A program made the position numbers and the translations under genes. Below the pieces are notes generated by a model that made no database searches, was not told the origin of the DNA, and saw only the letters and a program-made list of their open reading frames with translations. From Ferdinandcohnia salidurans (GTDB lineage Bacteria; Bacillota; Bacilli; Bacillales; Bacillaceae_L), in NCBI RefSeq assembly GCF_042680725.1, contig NZ_JBHUEK010000011.1, positions 3,481 through 67,480 of the forward strand: DNA of 64,000 nucleotides, read 5' to 3'. How positions within the stretch are numbered: position 1 is the stretch's first letter; every line of letters starts with the position of its first letter. Of the stretch, positions 44,499 through 52,432 are shown in pieces.

Positions 44499-45443
44499 AT
44501 GATCGAAATTGAAAAACCAAAAATCGAAACGGTTGAAATCAGCGAAGATGCCAATTATGGTAAATTCGTCGTCGAGCCACTTGAGCGTGGATATGGAACA
44601 ACTTTGGGTAACTCCTTACGTCGTATCCTATTATCTTCTCTCCCTGGTGCCGCTGTTACGTCTATCCAAATAGATGGGGTACTGCATGAGTTCTCAACAA
44701 TCGAAGGCGTCGTCGAAGATGTAACATCTATTATCTTAAATGTGAAGAAATTAGCTCTTAAAATCTACTCAGATGATGAGAAGACTCTTGAGATTGATGT
44801 TCAAGGTGAAGGTCCGGTTAAAGCTTCTGATATCACGCATGACAGTGATGTTGAAATCTTAAATCCAGATCTACACATTGCAACTCTTGCTAAGGATGCA
44901 CATTTTCGTGTGAGATTAACTGCAAAGCGCGGACGAGGATATTCTCCAGCTGATGCAAACAAGCGTGATGATCGACCAATCGGTGTTATTCCGATTGATT
45001 CCATCTATACACCAGTTGCACGTGTTAATTACCAAGTGGAAAATACACGTGTTGGACAGGTCGCGAACTTTGACAAACTGACTTTTGATGTTTGGACAGA
45101 CGGCAGTACTGGTCCGAAAGAAGCGATTGCACTAGGTGCGAAAATCCTTACAGAACATTTAAATATTTTTGTAGGATTAACAGATGAAGCTCAAAATGCA
45201 GAAATTATGGTTGAAAAAGAAGAGGATCAAAAAGAGAAAGTCCTCGAGATGACAATTGAAGAATTGGATCTCTCAGTTCGTTCATATAACTGCTTAAAGA
45301 GAGCAGGAATTAATACGGTTCAAGAGCTTGCTCATAAAACTGAAGAAGATATGATGAAGGTACGTAACCTTGGTCGTAAATCTTTAGAAGAAGTTAAGGC
45401 TAAACTAGAAGAGCTTGGTTTAGGCTTACGTAAAGATGACTGA
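44499..45443 (+). CDS. rpoA: RpoA, RNA polymerase alpha subunit
   Basis: 314 residues. N-domain: YGKFVVEPLERGYGTTLGNSLRRILLSSLPG, the dimerisation and assembly signature. The C-domain begins near residue 245 (LDLSVRSYNCLKRAGINTV) and has the DNA-binding MKVRNLGRKSLEEVKAKL. GAAGGAGGG site. Confidence 0.98.
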   Translation: MIEIEKPKIETVEISEDANYGKFVVEPLERGYGTTLGNSLRRILLSSLPGAAVTSIQIDGVLHEFSTIEGVVEDVTSIILNVKKLALKIYSDDEKTLEIDVQGEGPVKASDITHDSDVEILNPDLHIATLAKDAHFRVRLTAKRGRGYSPADANKRDDRPIGVIPIDSIYTPVARVNYQVENTRVGQVANFDKLTFDVWTDGSTGPKEAIALGAKILTEHLNIFVGLTDEAQNAEIMVEKEEDQKEKVLEMTIEELDLSVRSYNCLKRAGINTVQELAHKTEEDMMKVRNLGRKSLEEVKAKLEELGLGLRKDD

Positions 45444-45562
45444 CTCGGTTTGAATTATGCGAATTAGAGGCATCTTTCTCATCACGAAAGTCTATTGTTA
45501 CAAGAGCCTAGTTATCTAATGCTTTGTCTTTCATAATAATTCAACAAAGGAGGGAATACCTC

Positions 45563-45925
45563 ATGTCATACCAAAAATTAGGACGTACAAGCGCGCAACG
45601 TAAGGCGTTATTACGTGACCTTACTACTGACTTAATCATCAACGAGCGTATCGAAACTACTGAAGCTCGCGCGAAGGAATTAAAATCAGTTGTAGAAAAA
45701 ATGATTACATTAGGTAAGCGTGGTGACCTTCACGCTCGTCGTCAAGCTGCATCTTACATCCGTAACGAAGTAGCAAACGAAGAGACTGGTCAAGATGCGC
45801 TACAAAAATTATTCAGTGACATTGCAACTCGTTATGAAGAGCGTCAAGGTGGATACACTCGTATCATGAAAATCGGACCTCGTCGTGGTGACGGTGCTCC
45901 AATGGTTATCATTGAATTAGTTTAA
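45563..45925 (+). CDS. rplQ: Ribosomal protein bL17
   Basis: 120 residues from ATG 45563 behind AAAGGAGGG; the in-frame ATG at 45524 lies upstream of that site. SYQKLGRTSAQRKALLRDLT at the N-terminus, YTRIMKIGPRRGDGAPM at the C-terminus. Lies by the exit tunnel; last gene of the alpha section. Confidence 0.97.
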   Translation: MSYQKLGRTSAQRKALLRDLTTDLIINERIETTEARAKELKSVVEKMITLGKRGDLHARRQAASYIRNEVANEETGQDALQKLFSDIATRYEERQGGYTRIMKIGPRRGDGAPMVIIELV

Positions 45926-45940
45926 TTTTTATTTTCTTAT

Positions 45941-45981
45941 AAGGGCGGGACAGTTTTCCAAACTGGTCTAAGCCCTTTTTG
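45941..45981 (+). terminator. Terminator after rplQ
   Basis: AAGGGC pairs with GCCCTT, with an inner CAGTTT/AAACTG stem and a T-run. Ends the 15-kb ribosomal unit. Confidence 0.9.
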
Positions 45982-46309
45982 TTTTACATTCATCATTTTT
46001 CAAAAAAGATAGAATTATCCATAAATAGTATATTACAATCCTTTTTGAACGAACATAATGCATAGCATTTTTCCTTGAAGTTAGGAATAACGCGTTCTTA
46101 TTCCCTTGACAGATAAGGTAGAAACGAATATTTTTTAGGTAGTAAGTTGGCTTAAGAAATAGTATTATTTCTATGGAAATAATTTTATTCAGCCTCTTGG
46201 TTGAAAAAGTTTAAGGCGTCCAGCAGAGTTACAGATTTGAAAAAGTTTAAGAAATCTTGGGTAAAATACGCCTTGGTGTATTTTAATAAGAAGGTAGAGG
46301 GGGATGAGA
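45982..46309 (+). other. rplQ-ecfA1 intergenic region
   Basis: Non-coding. It contains the ecfA1 promoter, two copies of a 15-base direct repeat TTGAAAAAGTTTAAG (46201-46215 and 46237-46251), and a hairpin AAAATACGCC/GGTGTATTTT at 46263-46284 that resembles the family B core. Confidence 0.6.
46106..46134 (+). promoter_or_regulatory. Sigma-A promoter for ecfA1-ecfA2-ecfT-truA
   Basis: TTGACA at 46106-46111 and TATTTT at 46129-46134, spacer 17. Leaves a leader of about 165 bases. Confidence 0.6.
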
Positions 46310-47149
46310 ATGAGCGAGAACCTTTTAGTCGTTGATCAGATAAGCTATCAATATGCAGAAAATGCGAGTCCCGCGCTAGAAAATCTATCATTCTCTGTTC
46401 AAAAAGGAGAGTGGCTTGCGATTGTTGGTCACAACGGTTCTGGAAAATCAACCCTAGCACGTATTCTCAATGGGTTATTGTTGCCTCAGACTGGAGTAGT
46501 AACAATTGAGGGTGTACAGCTAAATGAAGATTCAATTTGGGATATTCGAAGGAAGATTGGGATGGTGTTTCAAAATCCGGATAATCAGTTCGTTGGAACA
46601 ACTGTAAAAGATGATATTGCCTTTGGAATGGAAAACAACGGGATCCCACGAGAAACGATGGCCTCTCGAATTGAAAGAGTTATTGATATGGTAAATATGA
46701 GAGATTTTCTAGAGCATGAACCGCATCAGCTTTCAGGTGGACAAAAACAAAGAGTTGCAATTGCTGGTGTTCTTGCTGTCCAACCGGATTTAATCATCTT
46801 GGATGAGGCGACCTCTATGTTAGATCCAATCGGTCGTACAGAGGTTTTAGAAACGATAAGAGAAATTAAAAATGAGAGTCAGATTACGGTTATGTCAATT
46901 ACCCATGACTTAGAGGAAGCAGCAAGAGCCGATCGAATTATTGTAATGAATCAGGGACAATTGTTCGCAGAAGGAAAACCCGAGGAGATTTTTGCGTTAG
47001 ATGATAAGCTTGTAGAAATTGGTTTGGATTTACCCTTTTCTGTAAAAGTATCTAAAAAACTACGAGCAATCGGTGTTCCTCTCTCTAAGAATCATATAAC
47101 AGAAGAAGGCTTGGTGGATGAGTTATGGACATTACAATCGAAAATTTAG
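46310..47149 (+). CDS. ecfA1: EcfA1, energy-coupling factor transporter ATPase
   Basis: 279 residues from ATG 46310; GAGGGGG ends six bases upstream, whereas ATG 46304 abuts it. Walker A VGHNGSGKSTL near residue 43, Q-loop VFQNPDNQFVGTTV, signature LSGGQKQR, Walker B LIILDEATSMLDP. With EcfA2 and EcfT it forms the shared engine that powers several S components for vitamin and metal uptake. Overlaps ecfA2 by 25 bases. Confidence 0.96.
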   Translation: MSENLLVVDQISYQYAENASPALENLSFSVQKGEWLAIVGHNGSGKSTLARILNGLLLPQTGVVTIEGVQLNEDSIWDIRRKIGMVFQNPDNQFVGTTVKDDIAFGMENNGIPRETMASRIERVIDMVNMRDFLEHEPHQLSGGQKQRVAIAGVLAVQPDLIILDEATSMLDPIGRTEVLETIREIKNESQITVMSITHDLEEAARADRIIVMNQGQLFAEGKPEEIFALDDKLVEIGLDLPFSVKVSKKLRAIGVPLSKNHITEEGLVDELWTLQSKI

Positions 47150-48000
47150 AACATCGCTATCAGATTCGTTCACCATTTGAAAGACTAGCCTTATATGATG
47201 TTAATGCGCATATCAAGTCTGGTTCATATACCGCTATAATTGGTCATACGGGTTCTGGAAAATCAACCATCCTCCAGCATTTAAATGGACTCTTGCAGCC
47301 AACCTCAGGATCAATCACCATTGGAGAACGTACAATTAGTTCCAAACAAAAAGAAAAAAACCTTAAGTCGTTACGAAAGAACGTTGGAGTTGTATTCCAA
47401 TTTCCCGAACATCAACTTTTTGAGGAAACGGTCGAGAAAGATATTTGTTTTGGACCGCTAAATTTTGGGGTTCCATTAGAAGAAGCTAAAGAAAGAGCTA
47501 GACAAACCATAAAAATGGTCGGACTATCTGATGAATACTTAATGAAGTCACCTTTTGATTTAAGTGGAGGTCAAATGCGGCGGGTTGCGATTGCAGGAAT
47601 TTTGGCGATGAACCCACAGGTTTTAGTCTTGGATGAGCCTACTGCAGGGCTAGACCCTAGGGGACGGTTTGAAATTATGGAGATGTTTTATAAACTTCAT
47701 AAAGAAAACGGTCTGACAACAATCCTTGTAACGCATAGTATGGAGGATGCTTCCCGTTACGCTGATCAAATACTTGTAATGGAAAAAGGAACGATAAAAT
47801 TTCAAGGAAGTCCTGTAGAGATATTCTCAAAACCTGAACAAGTTCTTCATTTAGGTTTGGATGTCCCTGAGGCAGTTAGATTAAAAGGACTGCTCGAAGA
47901 AAAGTTAGGAATTGAGATTCCAAGATCAGCTAGTCTGTCGGTGGATGAAATTGTTCAATATGTAGGAAATGCCCTTAACGATAAGGGGGTACCGAAATGA
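47125..48000 (+). CDS. ecfA2: EcfA2, energy-coupling factor transporter ATPase
   Basis: 291 residues. Walker A IGHTGSGKST near residue 37, Q-loop VFQFPEHQLFEETV, signature LSGGQMRR, Walker B LVLDEPTAGLDP. The second, non-identical ATPase of the ECF module. It overlaps both neighbours (ecfT by four bases, ATGA). Confidence 0.96.
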   Translation: MDITIENLEHRYQIRSPFERLALYDVNAHIKSGSYTAIIGHTGSGKSTILQHLNGLLQPTSGSITIGERTISSKQKEKNLKSLRKNVGVVFQFPEHQLFEETVEKDICFGPLNFGVPLEEAKERARQTIKMVGLSDEYLMKSPFDLSGGQMRRVAIAGILAMNPQVLVLDEPTAGLDPRGRFEIMEMFYKLHKENGLTTILVTHSMEDASRYADQILVMEKGTIKFQGSPVEIFSKPEQVLHLGLDVPEAVRLKGLLEEKLGIEIPRSASLSVDEIVQYVGNALNDKGVPK

Positions 48001-48788
48001 ACATTATTATAGGTCGATATATACCTGGTCATTCGCTAATTCACCAAATGGATCCTAGAGCAAAGCTATTATTAATTTTCTTCTATGTGTTTATTGTTTT
48101 TTTAGCCAATTCAGTTCTTACCTATGCATTATTAGGGATTTATACTTTAGGAATTGTGTTATTAACAAAAGTCCAATTACGCTACATTTTGTCAGGATTG
48201 AAACCAATTTTATGGGTTATTCTATTTACATTTATCCTTCATGTCTTTTTAACCAAAGAAGGAGACTTGTTAGTTGACCTTGGATGGCTTCAAATTTATG
48301 AAGGTGGCGTAACACAAGGGATTTTTATTTCATTACGGCTATTATTTTTAATTATTATGACTACAATATTAACATTAACAAGTACTCCGATTGAAATCAC
48401 CGATGGCATGGAAAGCTTATTAGCTCCATTTAAAAAAATCGGTCTCCCAACACATGAGCTTGCGTTAATGATGTCGATTTCACTTCGATTTATACCGACG
48501 TTAATGCAAGAAACAGAGAAAATAATGAAGGCACAGGCTGCAAGAGGAGTCGAATTTACGAGTGGACCGATAAAAGATCGCATGAAGGCTGTTGTTCCTT
48601 TATTAATTCCATTGTTTATAAGTTCATTTAAACGGGCAGAAGAACTTGCTATTGCGATGGAAGCAAGAGGTTATCGAGGTGGAGAAGGACGTACTAAATT
48701 ACGTGTGCTACAGTGGCGTGGTCTTGATACACTTATGTTAGTCTTACTATTTGCAATGGCAATGGTATTATTTTTACTACGAGGATAA
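47997..48788 (+). CDS. ecfT: EcfT, energy-coupling factor transmembrane protein
   Basis: 263 residues with several membrane helices. The two coupling motifs AQAARGVEF and AMEARGYRG (Ala-Arg-Gly) contact the ATPases. No substrate-binding S component lies nearby, so this is a group II module serving scattered S components. Confidence 0.95.
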   Translation: MNIIIGRYIPGHSLIHQMDPRAKLLLIFFYVFIVFLANSVLTYALLGIYTLGIVLLTKVQLRYILSGLKPILWVILFTFILHVFLTKEGDLLVDLGWLQIYEGGVTQGIFISLRLLFLIIMTTILTLTSTPIEITDGMESLLAPFKKIGLPTHELALMMSISLRFIPTLMQETEKIMKAQAARGVEFTSGPIKDRMKAVVPLLIPLFISSFKRAEELAIAMEARGYRGGEGRTKLRVLQWRGLDTLMLVLLFAMAMVLFLLRG

Positions 48789-48799
48789 TGAGGGAAAAA

Positions 48800-49552
48800 A
48801 TGAGTCGTTACAAATGCATCATTTCCTATGATGGAACCCATTTTTCAGGGTACCAGGTACAACCAAATAAACGAACAGTACAATCTGACTTCGAACTTGC
48901 TTTACAGAAAATGCATAAAGGAGAACAGGTGAAAACAGTAGCTTCTGGTCGAACAGATGCAACTGTACATGCACGTGGACAGGTTGTTCATTTTGATTCT
49001 CCATTATCTATTCCAGTCGAAGGGTGGAAACGAGCCCTAAATTCGATGCTCCCTGAAGACATTCGCGTTCGTTATGTTGAGGAAGTGGATCCAGACTTTC
49101 ACGCACGTTTTGATGTGAAGGCGAAGGAATATCGCTATCGATTGTTAATGAGTGAAGAACCTTGCGTTTTTAAACGTCATTATACTCATCATTATACTTT
49201 CCCGGTAGATCTTCATGCGATGAGAGAAGCTTCGTTACGATTAATAGGAACACATGATTTTACGAGTTTCTGTGCTTCAAAAACGGAAGTACAAGATAAA
49301 GTACGAACCATATACGAGATTAATATTGAAAAACATGATGATGAACTTATTTTTTCGTTTATAGGAAATGGGTTCTTATATAATATGGTAAGAATATTAG
49401 TAGGCACCCTATTAGAAGTTGGAAGAGGTCAAAAAGACCCAACTATGATGGAATCGATCCTTTCCGGAAAGGACAGATCGCTTGCAGGAAAGACCGCGCC
49501 AGGTCAGGGATTATACCTTTGGCAGGTGTACTACGAAGAGTGGAAGGTTTAG
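48800..49552 (+). CDS. truA: TruA, tRNA pseudouridine(38-40) synthase
   Basis: 250 residues from ATG 48800 (GAGGGA at 48790-48795); an ATG at 48788 overlaps the ecfT stop and adds four residues. The catalytic Asp lies in SGRTDATVHARGQ, where most relatives have AGVHA. C-terminal signature FLYNMVRILVGTLLEVG. It makes pseudouridine in the anticodon stem-loop of tRNAs. Confidence 0.94.
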   Translation: MSRYKCIISYDGTHFSGYQVQPNKRTVQSDFELALQKMHKGEQVKTVASGRTDATVHARGQVVHFDSPLSIPVEGWKRALNSMLPEDIRVRYVEEVDPDFHARFDVKAKEYRYRLLMSEEPCVFKRHYTHHYTFPVDLHAMREASLRLIGTHDFTSFCASKTEVQDKVRTIYEINIEKHDDELIFSFIGNGFLYNMVRILVGTLLEVGRGQKDPTMMESILSGKDRSLAGKTAPGQGLYLWQVYYEEWKV

Positions 49553-49598
49553 GAAACCCCCATAATGCTATAACAACTAATCCTGGTGTAACATTTCC

Positions 49599-49627
49599 TT
49601 GACATTACATCCTGAAAGTTATATTAT
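49599..49627 (+). promoter_or_regulatory. Sigma-A promoter for rplM-rpsI
   Basis: TTGACA at 49599-49604 and TATTAT at 49622-49627, spacer 17. Confidence 0.85.
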
Positions 49628-49634
49628 ATTTTAG

Positions 49635-49723
49635 TATGATATTTAAACACCACGTTAAAGCCCCGGAACTTTAATCGTGATTAAATACAAAATGAAACGT
49701 TAGTGAAATTAGGAGGGAAATTC
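49635..49723 (+). promoter_or_regulatory. Putative L13 leader
   Basis: The leader has a stem CACG-TTAAAG pairing with CTTTAA-TCGTG around CCCCGGAA. An L13 autoregulatory leader is described for Bacillus rplM mRNAs; assignment here is by position and a visible hairpin only. Confidence 0.6.
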
Positions 49724-50161
49724 ATGCGTACAACATTTATGGCTAATGCTAGCAATATAGAGCGCAAATGGTATGTTGTAGATGCTGCAGGCAAAACTTT
49801 AGGTCGTTTATCAACTGAAGTTGCAACATTACTTCGTGGAAAACACAAACCAACTTACACACCACATGTTGACACTGGTGATAATGTAATCATTATCAAT
49901 GCTGAAAAAATCGAATTAACTGGTAATAAATTAAATGACAAGATTTACTACCGTCACAGTCAATTCCCAGGTGGATTAAAATCAAGAACGGCATTAGAAA
50001 TGCGTACAAACTATCCAACAAAAATGCTTGAACTTGCAATCAAAGGAATGCTTCCAAAAGGTTCACTTGGTCGTCAAATGGGTAAGAAATTGCACGTTTA
50101 TGCTGGAAGCGAACATCCACATCAAGCACAACAACCTGAAGTTTACGAACTTCGCGGTTAA
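49724..50161 (+). CDS. rplM: Ribosomal protein uL13
   Basis: 145 residues from ATG 49724 behind TAGGAGGG; the in-frame ATG at 49703 reads through the site. RKWYVVDAAGKTLGRLSTEV near the N-terminus, MLPKGSLGRQMGKKLHVYAG near residue 110. Cotranscribed with rpsI. Confidence 0.97.
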   Translation: MRTTFMANASNIERKWYVVDAAGKTLGRLSTEVATLLRGKHKPTYTPHVDTGDNVIIINAEKIELTGNKLNDKIYYRHSQFPGGLKSRTALEMRTNYPTKMLELAIKGMLPKGSLGRQMGKKLHVYAGSEHPHQAQQPEVYELRG

Positions 50162-50181
50162 TTAATAAGGAGGGTATTAAT

Positions 50182-50574
50182 TTGGCACAGGTACAATATT
50201 ATGGCACTGGTCGTCGTAAAAGCTCTGTTGCGCGTGTACGTTTAGTTCCTGGCGACGGACGCATTGTAATCAACGGTCGTGACATTGCAGACTATATTCC
50301 ATTCGAAGCTTTAAGAGAAGTTGTAAAACAACCTCTAAACGCTACTGAAACTTTAGGTAATTATGACGTTCTTGTTAACGTTAATGGCGGAGGATACACT
50401 GGTCAAGCTGGAGCTATCCGTCACGGTATCGCTCGTGCATTGCTACAAGCTGATCCTGAATTCCGTCCAGCATTAAAATCTGCAGGACTATTAACACGTG
50501 ATCCGCGTATGAAAGAACGTAAAAAATACGGTCTTAAAGGCGCTCGTCGTGCACCTCAGTTCTCAAAACGTTAA
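50182..50574 (+). CDS. rpsI: Ribosomal protein uS9
   Basis: 130 residues from TTG 50182 behind AAGGAGGG. AQVQYYGTGRRKSSVARVRL at the start, GGGYTGQAGAIRHGIARALL in the middle; the C-terminal tail KGARRAPQFSKR reaches the P-site tRNA. Confidence 0.97.
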   Translation: MAQVQYYGTGRRKSSVARVRLVPGDGRIVINGRDIADYIPFEALREVVKQPLNATETLGNYDVLVNVNGGGYTGQAGAIRHGIARALLQADPEFRPALKSAGLLTRDPRMKERKKYGLKGARRAPQFSKR

Positions 50575-50589
50575 TTTTGGCGTTTCAAG

Positions 50590-50624
50590 GCTCTTTTCAC
50601 TTTTGTGGAAAGGGTCTTTTTTAT
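50590..50624 (+). terminator. Terminator after rpsI
   Basis: GGCTCTTTTCAC pairs with GTGGAAAGGGTC around TTTT, followed by a T-run. Confidence 0.88.
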
Positions 50625-50722
50625 GTTTTGGTTTAATGAAGTGGCATAGAAAAATCATTTCCAGCATGAGTTTGTTTTTGAGCAAGTTCTATTTTGACAC
50701 GAATCCAAAGGATGTCATTATG

Positions 50723-51223
50723 CAGTGTCAGAATCAAGTGCGTATTTTGACAGAGAGTATTGGATATAGTTGAGGATGAGTCGGAATCAAGTAAGTATTC
50801 TGACAGAGCCCTTGGGTTATAGTCGAGGATGAGTCAGAAACAAGGCGGTATTTGGACACGGCCCCCAGTTTTTCACCAAGCAGTGTCGGAATCAAGTACG
50901 TATTCGGACACAGAGTATTGGATATAGTTGAGGATGAGTCAGAATCAAGGGTGTATTTGGACACGGCTTCCAGTATTCCATCAAGCGGTGTCCCAATCAA
51001 GCGCGTATTCTGACAAAGAGTATTGGATATAGTCGAGAATGAGTCAGAATCAAAAAGGTATTTGGACACGGCTCCCAGTATTTCATCAAGCAGTGACCGA
51101 ATCAAGTACGTATTCGGACACGGCCCCCAGTTTTTCATCAAGCAGTGTCCCAATCAAGTGCGTATTCTGACAGTGCCCATGGATTATATTCGAGGATGAG
51201 TCAGAATCAAATACCTTTTCGGA
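50723..51223. repeat. Tandem array of about ten 51-54-bp hairpin repeats
   Basis: Two unit types, roughly alternating. Type A starts CAGTGTC(A/G/C)GAATCAAG, has ATTC(T/G)GACA, and usually continues AGAGTATTGGATATAGT. Type B starts ATGAGTCAGAATCAAG, has ATTTGGACACGG, and continues CCCCAGTTTTTCATCAAG. Within units TGTCAGAAT/ATTCTGACA-type arms form hairpins. Some copies of A carry B's tail, suggesting recombination among units. Not a CRISPR: there are no unique spacers. A 139-codon frame on the minus strand (50734-51153) stays open because a unit pair is 105 bp. Confidence 0.85.
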
Positions 51224-51538
51224 AGTCAACTTTGAATCCTCTAAACATCCTATAAGTGTAGCTTTAATATAGATCGACGATACATTGTGCCAATAAGATT
51301 GGATTTAAAAAGTCGATAGTTATGGGAATAATACCATTAGACTTATTAGATTAGCGAGGATTATTATTACAAATATACAAGTTAAAGAGAACTCAAAAAA
51401 TCCAAATACATTTATCGGGATGAGGGTCATTAGTAAAAAAGTCTCCACTTTTTAATTTTGGTAGTTCTTACATTGACCAACTTTCATGAATGTTATGTAT
51501 AATGAATGTTAAAGGCTTGTAAATAGGAGGTATGAAAT
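51224..51538 (+). other. Non-coding region before the squalene-synthase-family gene
   Basis: AT-rich with no convincing gene. Near the end are TTGACC (51473-51478) and TATAAT (51498-51503) with a long 19-base spacer, the only promoter candidate for the following gene. Confidence 0.5.
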
Positions 51539-52351
51539 ATGAGTGGGTTTCCTAAAGATGCGATGCGTATGTTAAAAGAGACGAGTCGTACATTTTATAT
51601 ACCGATTACTTTCTTGCAGAAGGAATTAAAGTATTCGGTTGCATCTGCTTATTTAGTATTTCGTGCGATTGATGAAATTGAAGACCATGAAGAGATCGAC
51701 AATGATGTGAAATATACAGTTTTAGCAAAGTTAAGCGAATTATTCAAACAACCATTTGATAATGAAGAATATTTAAGAATACTTGGACCAATAAAAGATA
51801 AAATGCCTGAAGTGACAATTCGTTTAGAAGAATGGCTAGAGGCTTGTCCGAAGGATGCTTTGACGATTGTTACAAATGCTGCTTGTGAGATGGCATCGGG
51901 AATGGCAAAATGGTCCAAAGCAAATTGGAGTATTCGTACACGTGAAGATTTGGATGACTATACATATTACGTTGCAGGACTTGTTGGAGTGATGCTATCA
52001 GACCTTTGGGAGCATTACGGCGGAGAAAAGACAGATCGGGAATTAGCGATTGGTTATGGTCGTGGACTTCAGGCTGTAAACATTTTGCGCAATCAGAAGG
52101 AAGATTTGGACGAACGTGGTGTAAGCTTTGTTCCTGACGGTTGGAATCGTGCCGATTTATTCGAATACGCTGAGGAAAACCTAGCAAAAGCCGATTTGTA
52201 TATGAAATCTCTTAAAAGGAAAAGCATTATATTATTTTGTCGCCTTCCGCTTGCCTTGGCACATAAAACGTTACAAGCATTGAAAGATGGTCGGGAGAAA
52301 ATGACGCGTGCTGAAGTAGAGCAAACAGTGGAAGAAGTACAGACCAAATAG
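51539..52351 (+). CDS. Squalene/phytoene synthase family protein
   Basis: 270 residues. The fold's first Asp-rich motif is DEIED (Asp45-Asp49) in FRAIDEIEDHEE. YYVAGLVG lies near 143-150. The second motif reads NILRNQKED (Asn185 to Asp189), where head-to-head synthases normally have DxxxD, so the first Asp is Asn. The family condenses two isoprenyl diphosphates; B. subtilis YisP is a divergent relative. The next gene is IPP isomerase, which supports an isoprenoid role. I cannot tell whether it makes squalene-type products or only cleaves diphosphate. GGAGG precedes the ATG. Confidence 0.85.
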   Translation: MSGFPKDAMRMLKETSRTFYIPITFLQKELKYSVASAYLVFRAIDEIEDHEEIDNDVKYTVLAKLSELFKQPFDNEEYLRILGPIKDKMPEVTIRLEEWLEACPKDALTIVTNAACEMASGMAKWSKANWSIRTREDLDDYTYYVAGLVGVMLSDLWEHYGGEKTDRELAIGYGRGLQAVNILRNQKEDLDERGVSFVPDGWNRADLFEYAEENLAKADLYMKSLKRKSIILFCRLPLALAHKTLQALKDGREKMTRAEVEQTVEEVQTK

Positions 52352-52432
52352 CACAATGTTATTAGGTCTAGAGACCGTGTTTGCTGTAAGTAACATGAGT
52401 GTGTGAATTTAGAATAAGGGCAGGTGTTAGTG

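Noticed and set aside
50723..51223. CRISPR-like array
   Set aside because: Units are contiguous and the would-be spacers are themselves conserved between units; no cas genes are nearby.
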